DNA from: Lingula anatina | Lineage: Eukaryota; Brachiopoda; Lingulata; Lingulida; Lingulidae | Length of the DNA: 64,000 nt | Reading direction: 5' to 3' | NCBI RefSeq assembly: GCF_001039355.2 | Contig: NW_019774825.1 | Span: 349,537-413,536, forward strand | In this document: piece by piece, positions 47,557 through 59,850 of the stretch | How positions within the stretch are numbered: position 1 is the stretch's first letter | How the letters are laid out: each line of letters opens with the position of its first letter | The notes under the pieces: generated by a model | What the model saw: only the letters and a program-made list of their open reading frames with translations | Database searches by the model: none | What the model was told of the DNA's origin: nothing | Program-made: the position numbers and the translations under genes

Positions 47557-49690
47557 AAAGTTACCAAGTTTCAAGTTTTAAGTTTATTTCGTATTTCAGG
47601 CCTTCAGACCCAGAGTGTATAGTTCAAAACATTAGCTTATAGGATGGAACAAACGTTTTTATATAAATATGAAAATAAAGATATACACGAAGTCCACTTA
47701 TCCAATGGCCTTGTTATAATTTTTTCTTATTTGTTACAACGATATAAGTAAGCTGCCAATCATTTTATAAAGTCACTGTTTCCCGAAGAAATAGCATCTG
47801 TTACGGTCATTGTTTGTAGGCATGTACTGTTTTATTATTGTCTGTATATAATGTAATTCTTGTAGGACATGGATCTCGTTTTCGACATAACTACATGTAT
47901 ATACTTTTGAAAAACAAGAGACATAATCTATTTTCTGCCTCTGTGCTGTTATAGCGTCCCTTTTCTACAATCATTGTACCCGGTAAATCGTGACTCGATA
48001 TTCTAAATTTACACAAACATCTTCTGTGCTCAGCCACAGTAACAGTGAAAAGATATTCGTCACAGACAAGATCCTTTTAAACGTTCTAAGCTTCTCAGAT
48101 TCGTGAATTTTGGCATATTAGTTTTGCTCACTAATGTCAGTTGCTTGAATAATTCTAAGAAATCTGTAACATTTTCACAACCTTGGTTTTTCCGTATGCG
48201 AGCTCTAGAATAGAGTAGTTGCTTAACATTACTTGCCCATGTTTTCCTACCACTTCTGTCAAGCTCTATCACTAGATTATAACATGCCCTTGGAACTCTT
48301 ATTTGTATCCATATGAAAAAGTCTAACCCAGTACTTATTATATTTTGTATGATAATCTACATATCGTTACACCGGATACCTAATACTGCCGCTGTCCATG
48401 CACTGTCTGAAACTATGAATAACCTTTTACAAAACTTCAAATGGACAGATTCTATTAAATCTGAGAATTCATAGTGTGATAATACAACTTCATCATGAAA
48501 CAAATTATTTTATAACAAATTCCCTTTTCATTGAGTATAAGTGCAGGAAGATTTATTAAATATCTAATCGAAGTATAACCACCTATCCTTCAGGTAAAAG
48601 TGGGGTAAACAGATGAACAGGTAAACAGATATTTTATGAATATTTTTAGTGTGGTGGGTGGTGGGTAGTGGTCAAGCAATTAAAAGTGACAAATAGTCAA
48701 AGGGATACCTGGATAAGCGAGAAATTCTGTTTACCCCACCTCTTCCTAGAGATGCCCCTTGATTCAAGACTTACTCAATCAAGGGGGGAGTAATAAAGCA
48801 GTTAAAAGTAACAGTTAATTCATCAAAGGGTTACCTGGAGGTGTGAGATCATTTGCTAACCCCACTTTACCTGGAGATATACTTTGATCAGATTTTTTAT
48901 AAAATGTTCTGTATTTCTATTTCGAAAATTGTATGTACTTGCATGTACTCCATGAAAATAATTTGTTTAATAAAATTAATATTATCTATCCTCGAGTTGT
49001 ATCATCAGACTTAGAAATATTCAGAAATGGATGAAAAGATTTGAACTTCGTACTCTTTACTTTATATTTGTATATAAATATATATATATATTATTGGGGG
49101 GGGTGTCCTGGGGCGTCCGGGGGGGGGGGGGGGTGTCCTGGGGGTAATAGTCCGGGGGGGGATTGTCCTGACACCCAAATATATAGAAGCACAGGGTAAA
49201 TGGTAAGTGACCAGTCCTTTAAAAAAACCTGAAGCACACACCCAGAGTCTTTCGAGCTTGCGACGCTAATGTCTGTTTAGCCTTAGAGCAAGACAGCTTC
49301 GGCGAAAAAACGATGCCCAAGTATTTATGCTGTACTACCTCAAAAACACATTTTCACAGTGTCTACGATAACCTCCATTCCTAAATACAATGACTTTTGT
49401 TGTTTTTTTCAGATTAACCTTCATTTCCAACGTTCGCAAAACAATGTCAAGTGAGCTGAGAGTTTTGTAAATGTGCGCTCTGTGTCCCCGCAATTAGCTA
49501 ATTTAAGTCATCGGCATACAGGTAAAAAAGTGATGTAACCTTCGTGAATTGTTTGTCAGTGAAAATACTTTGGCTCTTACTTTTTTCATACAAATGTACT
49601 AGTACGGTTACATACGTACAAAACAGAAAAGGGTTAAACATACATCCCCAACGGGTTTCTACATTACATTGGAATACTGAAGTATAACTT
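47557..49690 (-). mobile_element. Decayed non-LTR retrotransposon (LINE) with reverse transcriptase remnant
   Basis: Read on the minus strand from 49690 downward: a degraded RT palm (WGCMFNPFLFCTY); FYLYADDLN with the catalytic YADD at about 49510-49530; HKYLGIVFSPKLS and KQTLASQARKTL near 49220-49320; then SGRKTWASNVKQLLYSRARI (about 48240) and a post-RT cysteine region with KFRISSH and EIHVL. The 3' end reads CCTGAAATACGAAATAAAC followed by CTTGAAA-type repeats, a usual LINE tail. Stops, frameshifts, a G-rich minisatellite (49096-49170) and other inserted DNA interrupt it, so it is dead. Clade not assigned. Confidence 0.7.
49096..49170 (+). repeat. G-rich minisatellite
   Basis: Irregular units around GGGTGTCCTGGGG and AGTCCGGGGG with G runs of seven to fifteen. 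It could form G-quadruplexes. It separates the LINE RT remnant from its 3' half. Confidence 0.7.
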
Positions 49691-51214
49691 GAAGTAAATG
49701 ATTGTCTTACGTATATTTACTTAAAGCATGTAAGGTCGAAAACTGAAGCAAATGTACGGTAGTGTCGGGATAATTTACATACATCTCCCCTGTTGTGATT
49801 TTAGTTTGATATTGCTTGTGTCTGTTTGTCAAAAACTCGTATAATTGTTAAGTTTATAGAATGGGTTGAATAGACTCTTTGTAGTTTATAATTAATATGT
49901 TCTTTCAGCTATGGTATTTAAGTTCAAATTGCATTGCATTGGAATATCATTTTTAAATCGTAATTAAAGCGTTATTTTGGTTTTTCAGAACTGTCAACTC
50001 TGCGGTGATCCTGCAAAAGGCACGTGCGTCTGCCTGATAGAATCTTCCAAAGCCTTCTAGCTGTATTTTGGAACCTTACACAGGCGCACACACAGGCACT
50101 GACGCGCTCAAACGAACACGCAGCGCACATTATATGGCGAAAATGGAACATGCTTTTATTACGATTTTCAAAGCATTTTATGTACATATCAGATTTGAGC
50201 ATATTTAAGTACTTAAAACATTGCGGTCAATCATGTTCCATTTTAAGATATACTCAGTAATTGAGCATTTTTATTTTCAAATTATACCTTAATTGGGACA
50301 AGCTGGATGTATCCGATTCTATTTGCAACCCATTCAGCCTTTAATTTAATTTTTTTTTTGTGCAATGGTGTTATTACTTACAGGTTTAAAATGTTACTAT
50401 GAATTTTCAAACTTAAAGGTAAAAGTGCGATTTTCACAATGTTGCAGATTAAGGTTAGGGTAATTAATTAATTTACTTTCTTACATTAATTTAATTTACA
50501 TTGTAGTAGTCATTTCTATTTTCAACATTTGTAAGTGTTATTATTAATGCATCTGATCCTGTAAATGGCGAGTAATTTATAAATGTTGTTTGTATTCGAT
50601 CTAAAAGACAGAAGCCAAAGTAATATTCATTAAAATGTTCTTTATCTAAAATATATTTTGCACCTTCAAATCTAAGTAAAAAGAAAAATTGTAATAATAT
50701 TTGTTGAAATTGACCCAAATTGTCACAAAATATGCATAAATTTTGGATCTGCAAATTTTAAGATGTATCTTGTCTGTTCAAGTTAAAAAAAAAAAAAGCA
50801 TATCGCCTCTTGGCCTATAATGTATACCACACTACATTTGGTATCAATCATACTTTCAAACGTCCATGGAAAAACTGACATATTTTCCTTTACCCAAATT
50901 TTTTTAATCAGCTCGACACCATTTTAAATATAGGTTTTTATAAGTAAAAAGCATGAATGCTGGTATTCAAATCCCAGTGCAAAAAAGGAAGTATTGGGAG
51001 CAAGTTCTGATGCAAACCTTAACCACGCTCCCCAAATTCATATTATTTTTACTATCTGTCAATTTATGCATATCTTTATTTTTATTCTAATCTTTCACCA
51101 TTATTTTCTGTCGCAATAAACGAATATCACATTAGAATGACTTTGTTTTATAGTTTGATAAGTGTTTTGTGTGACTGCATTGAAGAGAGTGAAAGTTAAG
51201 ACATTCTTTTTGAA
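49691..51214. other. Intergenic DNA
   Basis: No gene recognised. Short frames at 49972-50260 overlap on both strands and have no supporting motif. The higher-CG patch near 50010-50120 is unexplained. Confidence 0.55.
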
Positions 51215-51764
51215 GGGTGATAAGTGGGGCGAGTCCATTTCATTTGAGGGGTGACAGGTGGGGCGAGTCCATTTCATTTGAGGGGTGACAGGTGGGGCGA
51301 GTCCATTTCAATTGAGNNNNNNNNNNNNNNNNNNNNNNNNNNNNNNNNNNNNNNNNNNNNNNNNNNNNNNNNNNNNNNNNNNNNNNNNNNNNNNNNNNNN
51401 NNNNNNNNNNNNNNNNNNNNNNNNNNNNNNNNNNNNNNNNNNNNNNNNNNNNNNNNNNNNNNNNNNNNNNNNNNNNNNNNNNNNNNNNNNNNNNNNNNNN
51501 NNNNNNNNNNNNNNNNNNNNNNNNNNNNNNNNNNNNNNNNNNNNNNNNNNNNNNNNNNNNNNNNNNNNNNNNNNNNNNNNNNNNNNNNNNNNNNNNNNNN
51601 NNNNNNNNNNNNNNNNNNNNNNNNNNNNNNNNNNNNNNNNNNNNNNNNNNNNNNNNNNNNNNNNNNNNNNNNNNNNNNNNNNNNNNNNNNNNNNNNNNNN
51701 NNNNNNNNNNNNNNNNNNNNNNNNNNNNNGAGTCCATTCATTTGAGGGGTGACAGGTGGGGCGT
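51215..51764. repeat. 34-bp minisatellite interrupted by a 413-base gap
   Basis: The unit GTCCATTTCATTTGAGGGG then TGACAGGTGGGGCGA (34 bases) repeats up to 51316; 51317-51729 are N; one more unit follows to 51764. The gap is most likely more of the same array, so its true length is unknown. Confidence 0.85.
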
Positions 51765-53339
51765 CGTCTGTACATTTGGAACTGTGTGGAAATTAATCAA
51801 GGTCACAATACTAAATCAAAGGATCAATTTATTAACCAATATTTTTTAAGGACATTTCAAATATATTGGAATATGCAGTTTTAATTTTTCAAAAGTGTGC
51901 CAGAACCTCTAATCTTTCTCATTTTTCTGTTTAATTTTCAAATTGAAGTATTCATATGATGGAAAGGTTGTGGAATTTGAATCACTTTTCTGCAGGAAAA
52001 CCCAGAAACTAAAATGGACACATTAAAGAACGATATTCCAAGAGATATAAAAACTGTCCAACTATGGAATAAAATGAAGAATAGATTTTCAAAAAGCAAC
52101 CTTGTAAATTCATACAAATTGAATTTATAAATGTGAGCTGTTGGAAAATCTTGTAGATATGTTTTCAAAATGCTTAAAATCAATTATTTACAAAATAATG
52201 GACTTGCTAACAAACCTTTAAAACCTTTTTGATTTAAGATATCTTTTGTTACTGTAGAAATCAATTCCAAATACATTATTTGCAGATCAGTTTCAGCATA
52301 AATTTAAATTTGAAAGTTTAACAGTAATCATATCTCCGCAATTTCATCCCTTTCCCTTTATTATTACCGCTATCTTTTTCGTCATTATATCATATCAAAG
52401 AAAAAAACAAGGAATTTCAAGCGTATTTATTCAGTTTTAATACAATAGATGCATGAATACGCGAGGGTTCCAAAACGTGGATGAAAGACTTGGTTGCTTG
52501 CAGCCGCTAGTCGTGCAACACTCGGAATCTCAGTGGACCTCTGAAATAAGAAAGTAATGTTAACAATATCTGACTATACGGGCACGCTCGAAAAATACAA
52601 CTTATTCATTTACATCAAAGAGAAGAGAGCTTTTGAAATGATGTGGTTGTTTACTGACTTGTCCGATCTTCAGGCTCAAATAGCACCCAGAAAATACAAT
52701 CGATATCGAAGTTGCCTTACGCCAAAATTAAGATCTGAAGTAATTGATACAGACGGTTGGCCTCTTTGCAACCCCGCAATTTGAAATGTGTGCACTAATT
52801 GTTTGGAAATTATATTTTAAATGTAGATACTTCAGGTGCACACATTATGTTTATATCATTTATCAACAATATTCATTGTTCATTATTGAATTGCTTTATT
52901 TCTTTTTTATTAATGGGTCCTCCAATAAATGCGGCCATCATCGGCCAAATTTTGAACATCACACTGGAGTTTGTTCCATTCTTTTTACTGACATATCCTA
53001 TTACTGAAATCAGCTTAGATCAAGGAGACAGATATTTAAGATATCTTGCTTTGAAAGAATAAACATTGGAAACACTTCTTAAATTCGTGGAGGTCATTAC
53101 TAGAACTGTGACGGTACGATACGGTATTATCATCTTAATTAGTCCGTGATCTTTGTGGTAATATTCTCATCTACTAATATGTCAGCTAATATTCTGAGTG
53201 CCATGAAAGAACCGACAGGCAAATATAACAAAGAATCGTAACATAAATACATGTCGTAAATTTTCCTGCATTCTTTTACGCTTTTTCTAACTACTGACAG
53301 CGGTTACTGAAGAATAAAGTTATACTTACGAAACGCATT
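51765..53339. other. Intergenic DNA with weak open frames
   Basis: Plus-strand frames at 52557-52784 and 52799-53062 overlap out of phase. The second ends in a hydrophobic stretch (INAAIIGQILNITLEF) that is faintly protein-like, but no start context, splice site or family supports it. Confidence 0.45.
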
Positions 53340-53530
53340 TGCTTCTACGCCTCGTAAAAGCTCGACCTTGCGACTTCACTACACATACTGTTGCGTCTTC
53401 ACCCTGCTATGTCCTACTGCCTAGTGTGCGTTCGAGAAGACAGCTCGCACTACGGTGAGCAACTTATTGTTATGCAAATTACCGACAGGTATGGCCCATT
53501 TTAGGTGAGGGACTGTGGCTGAAACTGTTC
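53340..53530 (+). repeat. Dispersed repeat family D, diverged copy in reverse orientation
   Basis: Contains GCGACTTCACTACACATACT, GACAGCTCGCACTACGGTGA and TTATTGTTATGCAAATTACC in the same order and spacing as the reverse complement of 44095-44370. Confidence 0.4.
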
Positions 53531-54736
53531 ACGATTATTCACGATCAAAAACATGCACATGTAGATTTGACTGAGGTCCACTTGTTAAAATACAACACTT
53601 TATTCCATAAATATTGTTCATGCGGCTTCCATCATGTGATACTGAACACCAAGGAAAGGGGGTAAATGTTGATATTTTCATCTATCAGTTGGCGTAGCTA
53701 TGACCCCGTTGTTGACATAATGGAATGGATAAATCCTATTTCCGTTCGGATCCAAGTGCCACTAGCAAATAAATAAATAAATAAATAAATAAGCACAGAA
53801 AAACTCATGTCCCAGTGTGTTATGGGCCAAACAATGCGATAATTTATAGCATTAATGAATCTAATAGTTAAAAAATATATAGTTGTAGGCCAAACAAGAC
53901 AGGCCCTTTCTAACTAACTGGCTACTGTCGGGATAACATGATAACATCGTTGCCCGGTGAAGTTTTATCTGGCTGTTATGAAAAAGCAAACAAGATTTAA
54001 CTTTTTATGCCATTCGTTCTAAATATTCTGTGCCTAGATCAGTATTTCTAATTATTATATGGAGTTTTATTTTTTCTTGGATTTTTACAGAAGGCGTTTC
54101 TACCTGTACGTGGACTTACAGGGACGTTAAAGTACTGGAACCTGTACTTTATAAGACGCATGTTTCGGCATATTTGGCACTCTCTTTGAAAATTATCGGA
54201 ATAGACCAAAGAAGATATGTACCAAGTTTCATACTTTTTCCACTTTCTAAACAATTTAACACCAATCACATGCACGATACTACGCTATTTACATTTTTAA
54301 ATGTTAACTGGCCAAGATTCTGCTGTTAACCATTTATGTAATATTGCATCAAAACTGACAATGACAAAAACCATTCCGTGGACTGTCATCATTGCTTCCC
54401 GTTTTATGTCAGACTCTGCTCTTTCCACAGCTTTGCTAACATGTTTTTTCATTCCCTTAGCAAATTTGCCTATTAACAAACTGAATTTACATTTTATATT
54501 CCCGATTGGGTTAAGTTAATTGGCAAAGAACTATAAAAACCCAACACGAATAAACATTGAAAGGTATTTTATTTTATTGTTTAGTCACTGAATTAACAAT
54601 AAACTTAAGACTAGTGCACAAAATTACAATTAAATGTCAATAATAACAAGTTCTTCAATGCATAAAAAATTACAAGGACACCAAATGCTACATAAAAATT
54701 TTGCCTTTTTCACTGAATGAATAAAACCAGTTTGGC
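53531..54736. other. Intergenic DNA
   Basis: Contains an AAAT microsatellite. Open frames on both strands around 54297-54519 read as moderately protein-like but neither matches anything I know. Confidence 0.45.
53766..53792. repeat. (AAAT)n microsatellite
   Basis: About six to seven units. Confidence 0.9.
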
Positions 54737-56954
54737 ATGTGATATGAGGATTACCATCACTAGTACCATATGATAATGATTATTGTGAAAAAAAGGGCAA
54801 GAAGGGCATTAAGGCCATCTTAATTTAAACTGAAGATGTAATACAATTTGTATAAAATTGTTACAAGTATCAAAGAGTGCATTCAAGTTGATCTGCAGAC
54901 AAACAGATCCGTGGATGAAATATGGCCAAAGACACTTAAAAGCAATGCCGACTAATCCCGTGATGCCCCCCCCCCACCCTCCACACGCACTGTTCCATGC
55001 AGAGGCCTAGGTATTTAACCTCTGGTTCCAGATGTAATCCTTTAAATGGCACATGTGGGAGACCCTCAGGGGACTAGGCTGCTAGCTTTTAAGTGGGGCA
55101 TTGCCCACATTTAGTCTGCCGATTAGTTAGTCCGTGGATCATCTGTTCTGAAAGGACCTATATTACCACCGGTGTTCACTAAATGACCAGACCTATGGGA
55201 AGTAAATTCAAATTGGAAGGGGGGGGGGTAGTATTTTTTAACATTGGACCTCATTTCACCTAGATAACCCAAATGCTGTTGACAGGGGTAGAAGGATGCC
55301 ATTTTCTGGGTCTTCAGGAAGACGACCAGAATTTGGCAAGTTTACACTGACAGGCACCTAATTTTTTATCTGCCAGAAGACTGTCAAAAATGGATGGGTC
55401 AACAAAAATAATTTGGAAGACTGTTAGAAAATCCATGGATCCACCCCTGGTAGACCCAAGAACAAATTTTGACACAAAGCATTTTTTTTCTGCTGAAAGA
55501 GCTGTTCTCCTCCCAGCCTCCCTCCCCCCCAAATTGCCTACAGACGGGCGTCTTAGCAATATGGCATGCATACACATTGCGACTAAAATTAGCTATAAAA
55601 GAATGTAACTATAGCAATATCAACTGAGATCGTGTTTTTAATGAATTGCAGTTGGACTTAACCACATTGTCCTCACTGAAAATCAGATCTGCCAAACTAC
55701 AGGTCATTTTGAGAAATAAAGAAGGTAAAGATTAATTATTACAAAAACTACCTGAAATTAATTTTCATGGAGTATTTTGTATCAAGATTTTGCAACAATT
55801 TCCAACAAACTGATATCATGATAGTAAATAAAATGTTCAAAAATTAATACAAAATTGTAGTCTTGATAGCAAAATGTTAAGATCTTATATATTAAATGAG
55901 AACTGTCTGTTCCTTTTCCTATATCTTTTTTTAATATGATTATAAAATATTCGTAATATATCAAAGAGATGCACTGTCTATTTTTGTACAAAAAATTGAA
56001 TCTGATTAAATGTAAGTATTCAACATGAAGAAAAATGTTTCCACACACCAAATTTAAAACAAAAACATCAATCACCTGAAACTGAATACACATGATGAGC
56101 AACCAATGTACTGGTGAATCCTTAAATAATTCTACAGTATGGATTGGTTTCCAATCTACTACGGGTGTATACTCTTCTGTGATACTCCAGAATGACAATG
56201 TGGATTTCCATGCATGCACATACATTTCATGATTTAATGTCCATACCTATACCTCTACAACTCAACAAGAAACAAGACATAATATAGTTTCACTGGCTTG
56301 GTGGGAAATGAATAATATGGGTTTTTTCGTTTCTTTCTTTAAAAAAAAAAAAAAAAAAAAAAAACATCAATGTCATTTGGCCATATGCCCACTAACAGCA
56401 TGACAAAATAAATTAAAAAAAATAATCATTTATAAAGCTGAGAGTAATTACTGTCTAGTTTTACATATTTTCTACCAGAATATATAAAACAAATATGTAA
56501 TTTAAAAGCATTATCTTGATTAAGTACATCATATTATCTACAAAACTGTCCCCTTTTATTTAATAAATACAACAGTTAAATTAATGACAAAAAGAACAAT
56601 ATGCTTTTTGGCCCGTATGTGCACTTTGGAATATTATATCAGTTTAACATGGCTTCTAATTATACAACATTGCACATTCCATTTGATATAGAGACACATG
56701 ACTAACAACAATATTTATGAAAAAACAACTTACATCTTATATAGCCCAAGGCCTCATACTACCCACCAAGACTTTCCCATAGGTGGCACATCCTACAAGA
56801 TGAGCTTTAAAAAGTCACTGTTCTGAGGATGAGATCATGTCACCATCTGACTTTTCTTCTATACATGCATGTTATGGATCTAACTAATTAAAACACACAT
56901 GTAAGATCTTAAACGTAAGTACTGTATTGCATATCGCTGACCCTAAAGGAGAGA
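54737..56954. repeat. Left copy of contig-end overlap 6 (N at 56955)
   Basis: About 2.2 kb, starting ATGTGATATGAGGATTACCA and ending CCTAAAGGAGAGA. The same block follows the N. It lies downstream of the GPR155 homologue stop and contains the family C relative. Confidence 0.9.
54885..55165. mobile_element. MITE family C relative
   Basis: Left arm GTTGATCTGCAGACAAACAG then CGTGGATGAAATATGGCC; right arm TCTGCCGATTAGTTAGTCCG then GATCATCTGTTCTGAAAGGA. The interior carries a C run and unrelated sequence. The same element is seen again at 57104-57372 because of the assembly overlap. Confidence 0.5.
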
Positions 56955-56955
56955 N

Positions 56956-59152
56956 ATGTGATATGAGGATTACCATCACTAGTACCATATGATAATGATT
57001 ATTGTGAAAAAAAGGGCAAGAAGGGCATTTAGGCCATCTTAATTTAAACTGAAGATGTAATACAATTTGTATAAAAATGTTACAAGTATCAAAGAGTGCA
57101 TTCAAGTTGATCTGCAGACAAACAGATCCGTGGATGAAATATGGCCAAAGACACTTAAAAGCAATGCCGACTAATCCCGTGATGCCCCCCCCTCCACACG
57201 CACTGTTCCATGCAGAGGCCTAGGTATTTAACCTCTGGTTCCAGATGTAATCCTTTAAATGGCACATGTGGGAGACCCTCAGGGGACTAGGCTGCTAGCT
57301 TTTAAGTGGGGCATTGCCCACATTTAGTCTGCCGATTAGTTAGTCCGTGGATCATCTGTTCTGAAAGGACCTATATTACCACCGGTGTTCACTAAATGAC
57401 CAGACCTATGGGAAGTAAATTCAAATTGGAAGGGGGGGGGGTAGTATTTTTTAACATTGGACCTCATTTCACCTAGATAACCCAAATGCTGTTGACAGGG
57501 GTAGAAGGATGCCATTATCTGGGTCTTCAGGAAGACGACCAGAATTTGGCAAGTTTACACTGACAGGCACCTAATTTTTTATCTGCCAGAAGACTGTCAA
57601 AAATGGATGGGTCAACAAAAATAATTTGGAAGACTGTTAGAAAATCCATGGATCCACCCCTGGTAGACCCTAGAACAAATTTTGACACAAAGCATTTTTT
57701 TTCTGCTGAAAGAGCTGTTCTCCTCCCAGCCTCCCTCCCCCCCAAATTGCCTACAGACGGGCGTCTTAGCAATATAGCATGCATACACATTGCGACTAAA
57801 ATTAGCTATAAAAGAATGTAACTATAGTAATATCAACTGAGATCGTGTTTTTAATGAATTGCAGTTGGACTTAACCACATAGTCCTCACTGAAAATCAGA
57901 TCTGCCAAACTACAGGTCATTTTGAGAAATAAAGAAGGTAAAGATTAATTATTACAAAAACTACCTGAAATTAATTTTCATGGAGTATTTTGTATCAAGA
58001 TTTTGCAACAATTTCCAACAAATTGATATCATGATAGTAAATAAAATGTTCAAAAATTAATAAAAAATTGTAGTCTTGATAGATAAATGTTAAGATCTTA
58101 TATATTAAATGAGAACTGTCTCTGTTCCTTTTCCTATATCTTTTTTAATATGATTATAAAATATTCGTAATATATCAAAGAGATGCACTGTCTATTTTTG
58201 TACAAAAAATTGAATCTGATTAAATGTAAGTATTCAACATAAAGAAAAATGTTTCCACACAACAAATTTAAAACAAATACATCAATCACCTGCAACTGAA
58301 TACACATGATGAGCAACCAATGTACTGGTGAATCCTTAAATAATTCTACAGTATGAATTGGTTTCCAATCTACTACGGGTGTATACTCTTCTGTGATACT
58401 CCAGAATGACAATGTGGATTTCCATGCATGTACATACATTTCATGATTTAATGTCCATACCTATACCTCTACAACTCAACAAGAAACAAGACATTAATAT
58501 AGTTGGTGGGAAATGAATAATATGGGTTTTTTGTTTCTTTCTTAAAAAAAAAAAAAAAAACATCAATATGTCATTTGGCCATATGCCCACTAACAGCATG
58601 ACAAAATAAATTAAAAAAAATAATCATTTATAAAGCTGAGAGTAATTACTGTCTAGTTTTACATATTTTCTACCAGAATATATAAAACAAATATGTAATT
58701 TAAAAGCATTATCTTGATTAAGTACATCATATTATCTACAAAACTGTCCCCTTTTATTTAATAAATACAACAGTTAAATTAATGACAAAAAGAACAATAT
58801 GCTTTTTGGCCCGTATGTGCACTTTGGAATATTATATCAGTTTAACATGGCTTCTAATTATACAACATTGCACATTCCATTTGATATAGAGACACATGAC
58901 TAACAACAATATTTATGAAAAAACAACTTACATCTTATATAGCCCAAGGCCTCATACTACCCACCAAGACTTTCCCATAGGTGGCACATCCTACAAGATG
59001 AGCTTTAAAAAGTCACTGTTCTGAGGATGAGATCATGTCACCATCTGACTTTTCTTCTATACATGCATGTTATGGATCTAACTAATTAAAACACACATGT
59101 AAGATCTTAAACATAAGTACTGTATTGCATATCGCTGACCCTAAAGGAGAGA
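56956..59152. repeat. Right copy of contig-end overlap 6
   Basis: Matches 54737-56954 with small indels, including a two-base insertion (CTGTCTCTG against CTGTCTG) that breaks the longest antisense frame of the left copy. Confidence 0.9.
57104..57372. mobile_element. Duplicate of the family C relative
   Basis: Same as 54885-55165 apart from a shorter C run and small changes. Part of the right-hand overlap copy after the N at 56955. Confidence 0.5.
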
Positions 59153-59390
59153 AGCTGACTCTTTTTTTCCCACTAAACACTGCACGTCTCACCCTATAGC
59201 ATACACTGTCTTATCATCCATTAGTATGAACTGTAAACAAGTATGGATTTCCTTAGTTTAGGATCCTACAAGGCAGCTTACACACTATAGTGTTCATTGC
59301 CTTTTAGAGAGAAAAAGTGTAAGAGAAAGAGATGGAGAGCGAGAGAGGGAGAAAAAATCTCCCTCAGGACCACTATCCCTAGGCCTGTTT
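59153..59390 (-). other. Start of GPR155 homologue 3' untranslated region
   Basis: No coding potential. A GA-rich tract (about 59309-59355) lies just after the stop. The untranslated region probably continues into the block at 54737-59152. Several TTTATT (AATAAA on the minus strand) occur there, so the true end is not readable. Confidence 0.4.
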
Positions 59391-59628
59391 TCACCTCGAC
59401 TTATCATCCTCGTTTTCACATTCTTCCTCTACCTGATCAGTGAACTTGTAGAAATACGGCAGGTTATAGAAGTTGTGCTCTGCCTTGACGTGGACTATAA
59501 CTCGCCCTAACACCAGTTTCTGACCGTAGGCCACCGCGTCTAAGGTATCAATAGCAAGACCGACCTCCAGGAGCCATTTCACGAGATCTTCGCCAGTGAA
59601 AACGCTTCGATAGACTCGCATTCGGAAC
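59391..59628 (-). other. GPR155: GPR155 homologue last coding exon, DEP domain and C-terminus
   Basis: An acceptor (TTTTCACCCAG) precedes 59628, and the frame runs 78 codons to TGA at 59391-59393. It carries the core of the DEP fold (FTGEDLVKWLLEVGLA, YGQKLVLGRVIVHV, PYFYKFTDQ) and a short acidic end. Confidence 0.9.
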
Positions 59629-59797
59629 CTGGGTGAAAAAAAAATGGTTTAGTTTGGACAAAGGTGGTACTGTGAAAAGATATGTGTAAGTACATGTAGA
59701 TTTTGTATTCAGATGTTTAGAAAATCCTTGACTGATTAAGGTTTTGGTGAAACTGCCAGACAAGTGAAATTTAAGCTACATAACATTTACAGTTAAA

Positions 59798-59850
<53 letters not shown>

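Larger units (their letters stand above)
46036..48983. repeat. Right copy of contig-end overlap 5
   Basis: Starts GGATAATTAATTTAAAATTG (from 46038) as at 43094 and ends TAAAATTAATATT, the same bases that precede the N in the left copy. Confidence 0.88.

Noticed and set aside
43092-48983. Recent 2.9-kb tandem segmental duplication
   Set aside because: The copies abut exactly at a single N with the pattern of unmerged contig ends, repeated at five other Ns.
51240-51775. Long frames crossing the gap
   Set aside because: They are almost entirely unknown bases; the ends are minisatellite.
54297-54519. Overlapping protein-like frames on both strands
   Set aside because: Both strands open over the same bases, no start context or homologue recognised; cannot support a gene.
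55782-56225. 147-residue minus-strand frame with hydrophobic stretches
   Set aside because: The second copy (58134-58439) is broken by a two-base insertion, so the frame is not kept between alleles; AT-rich composition explains it.
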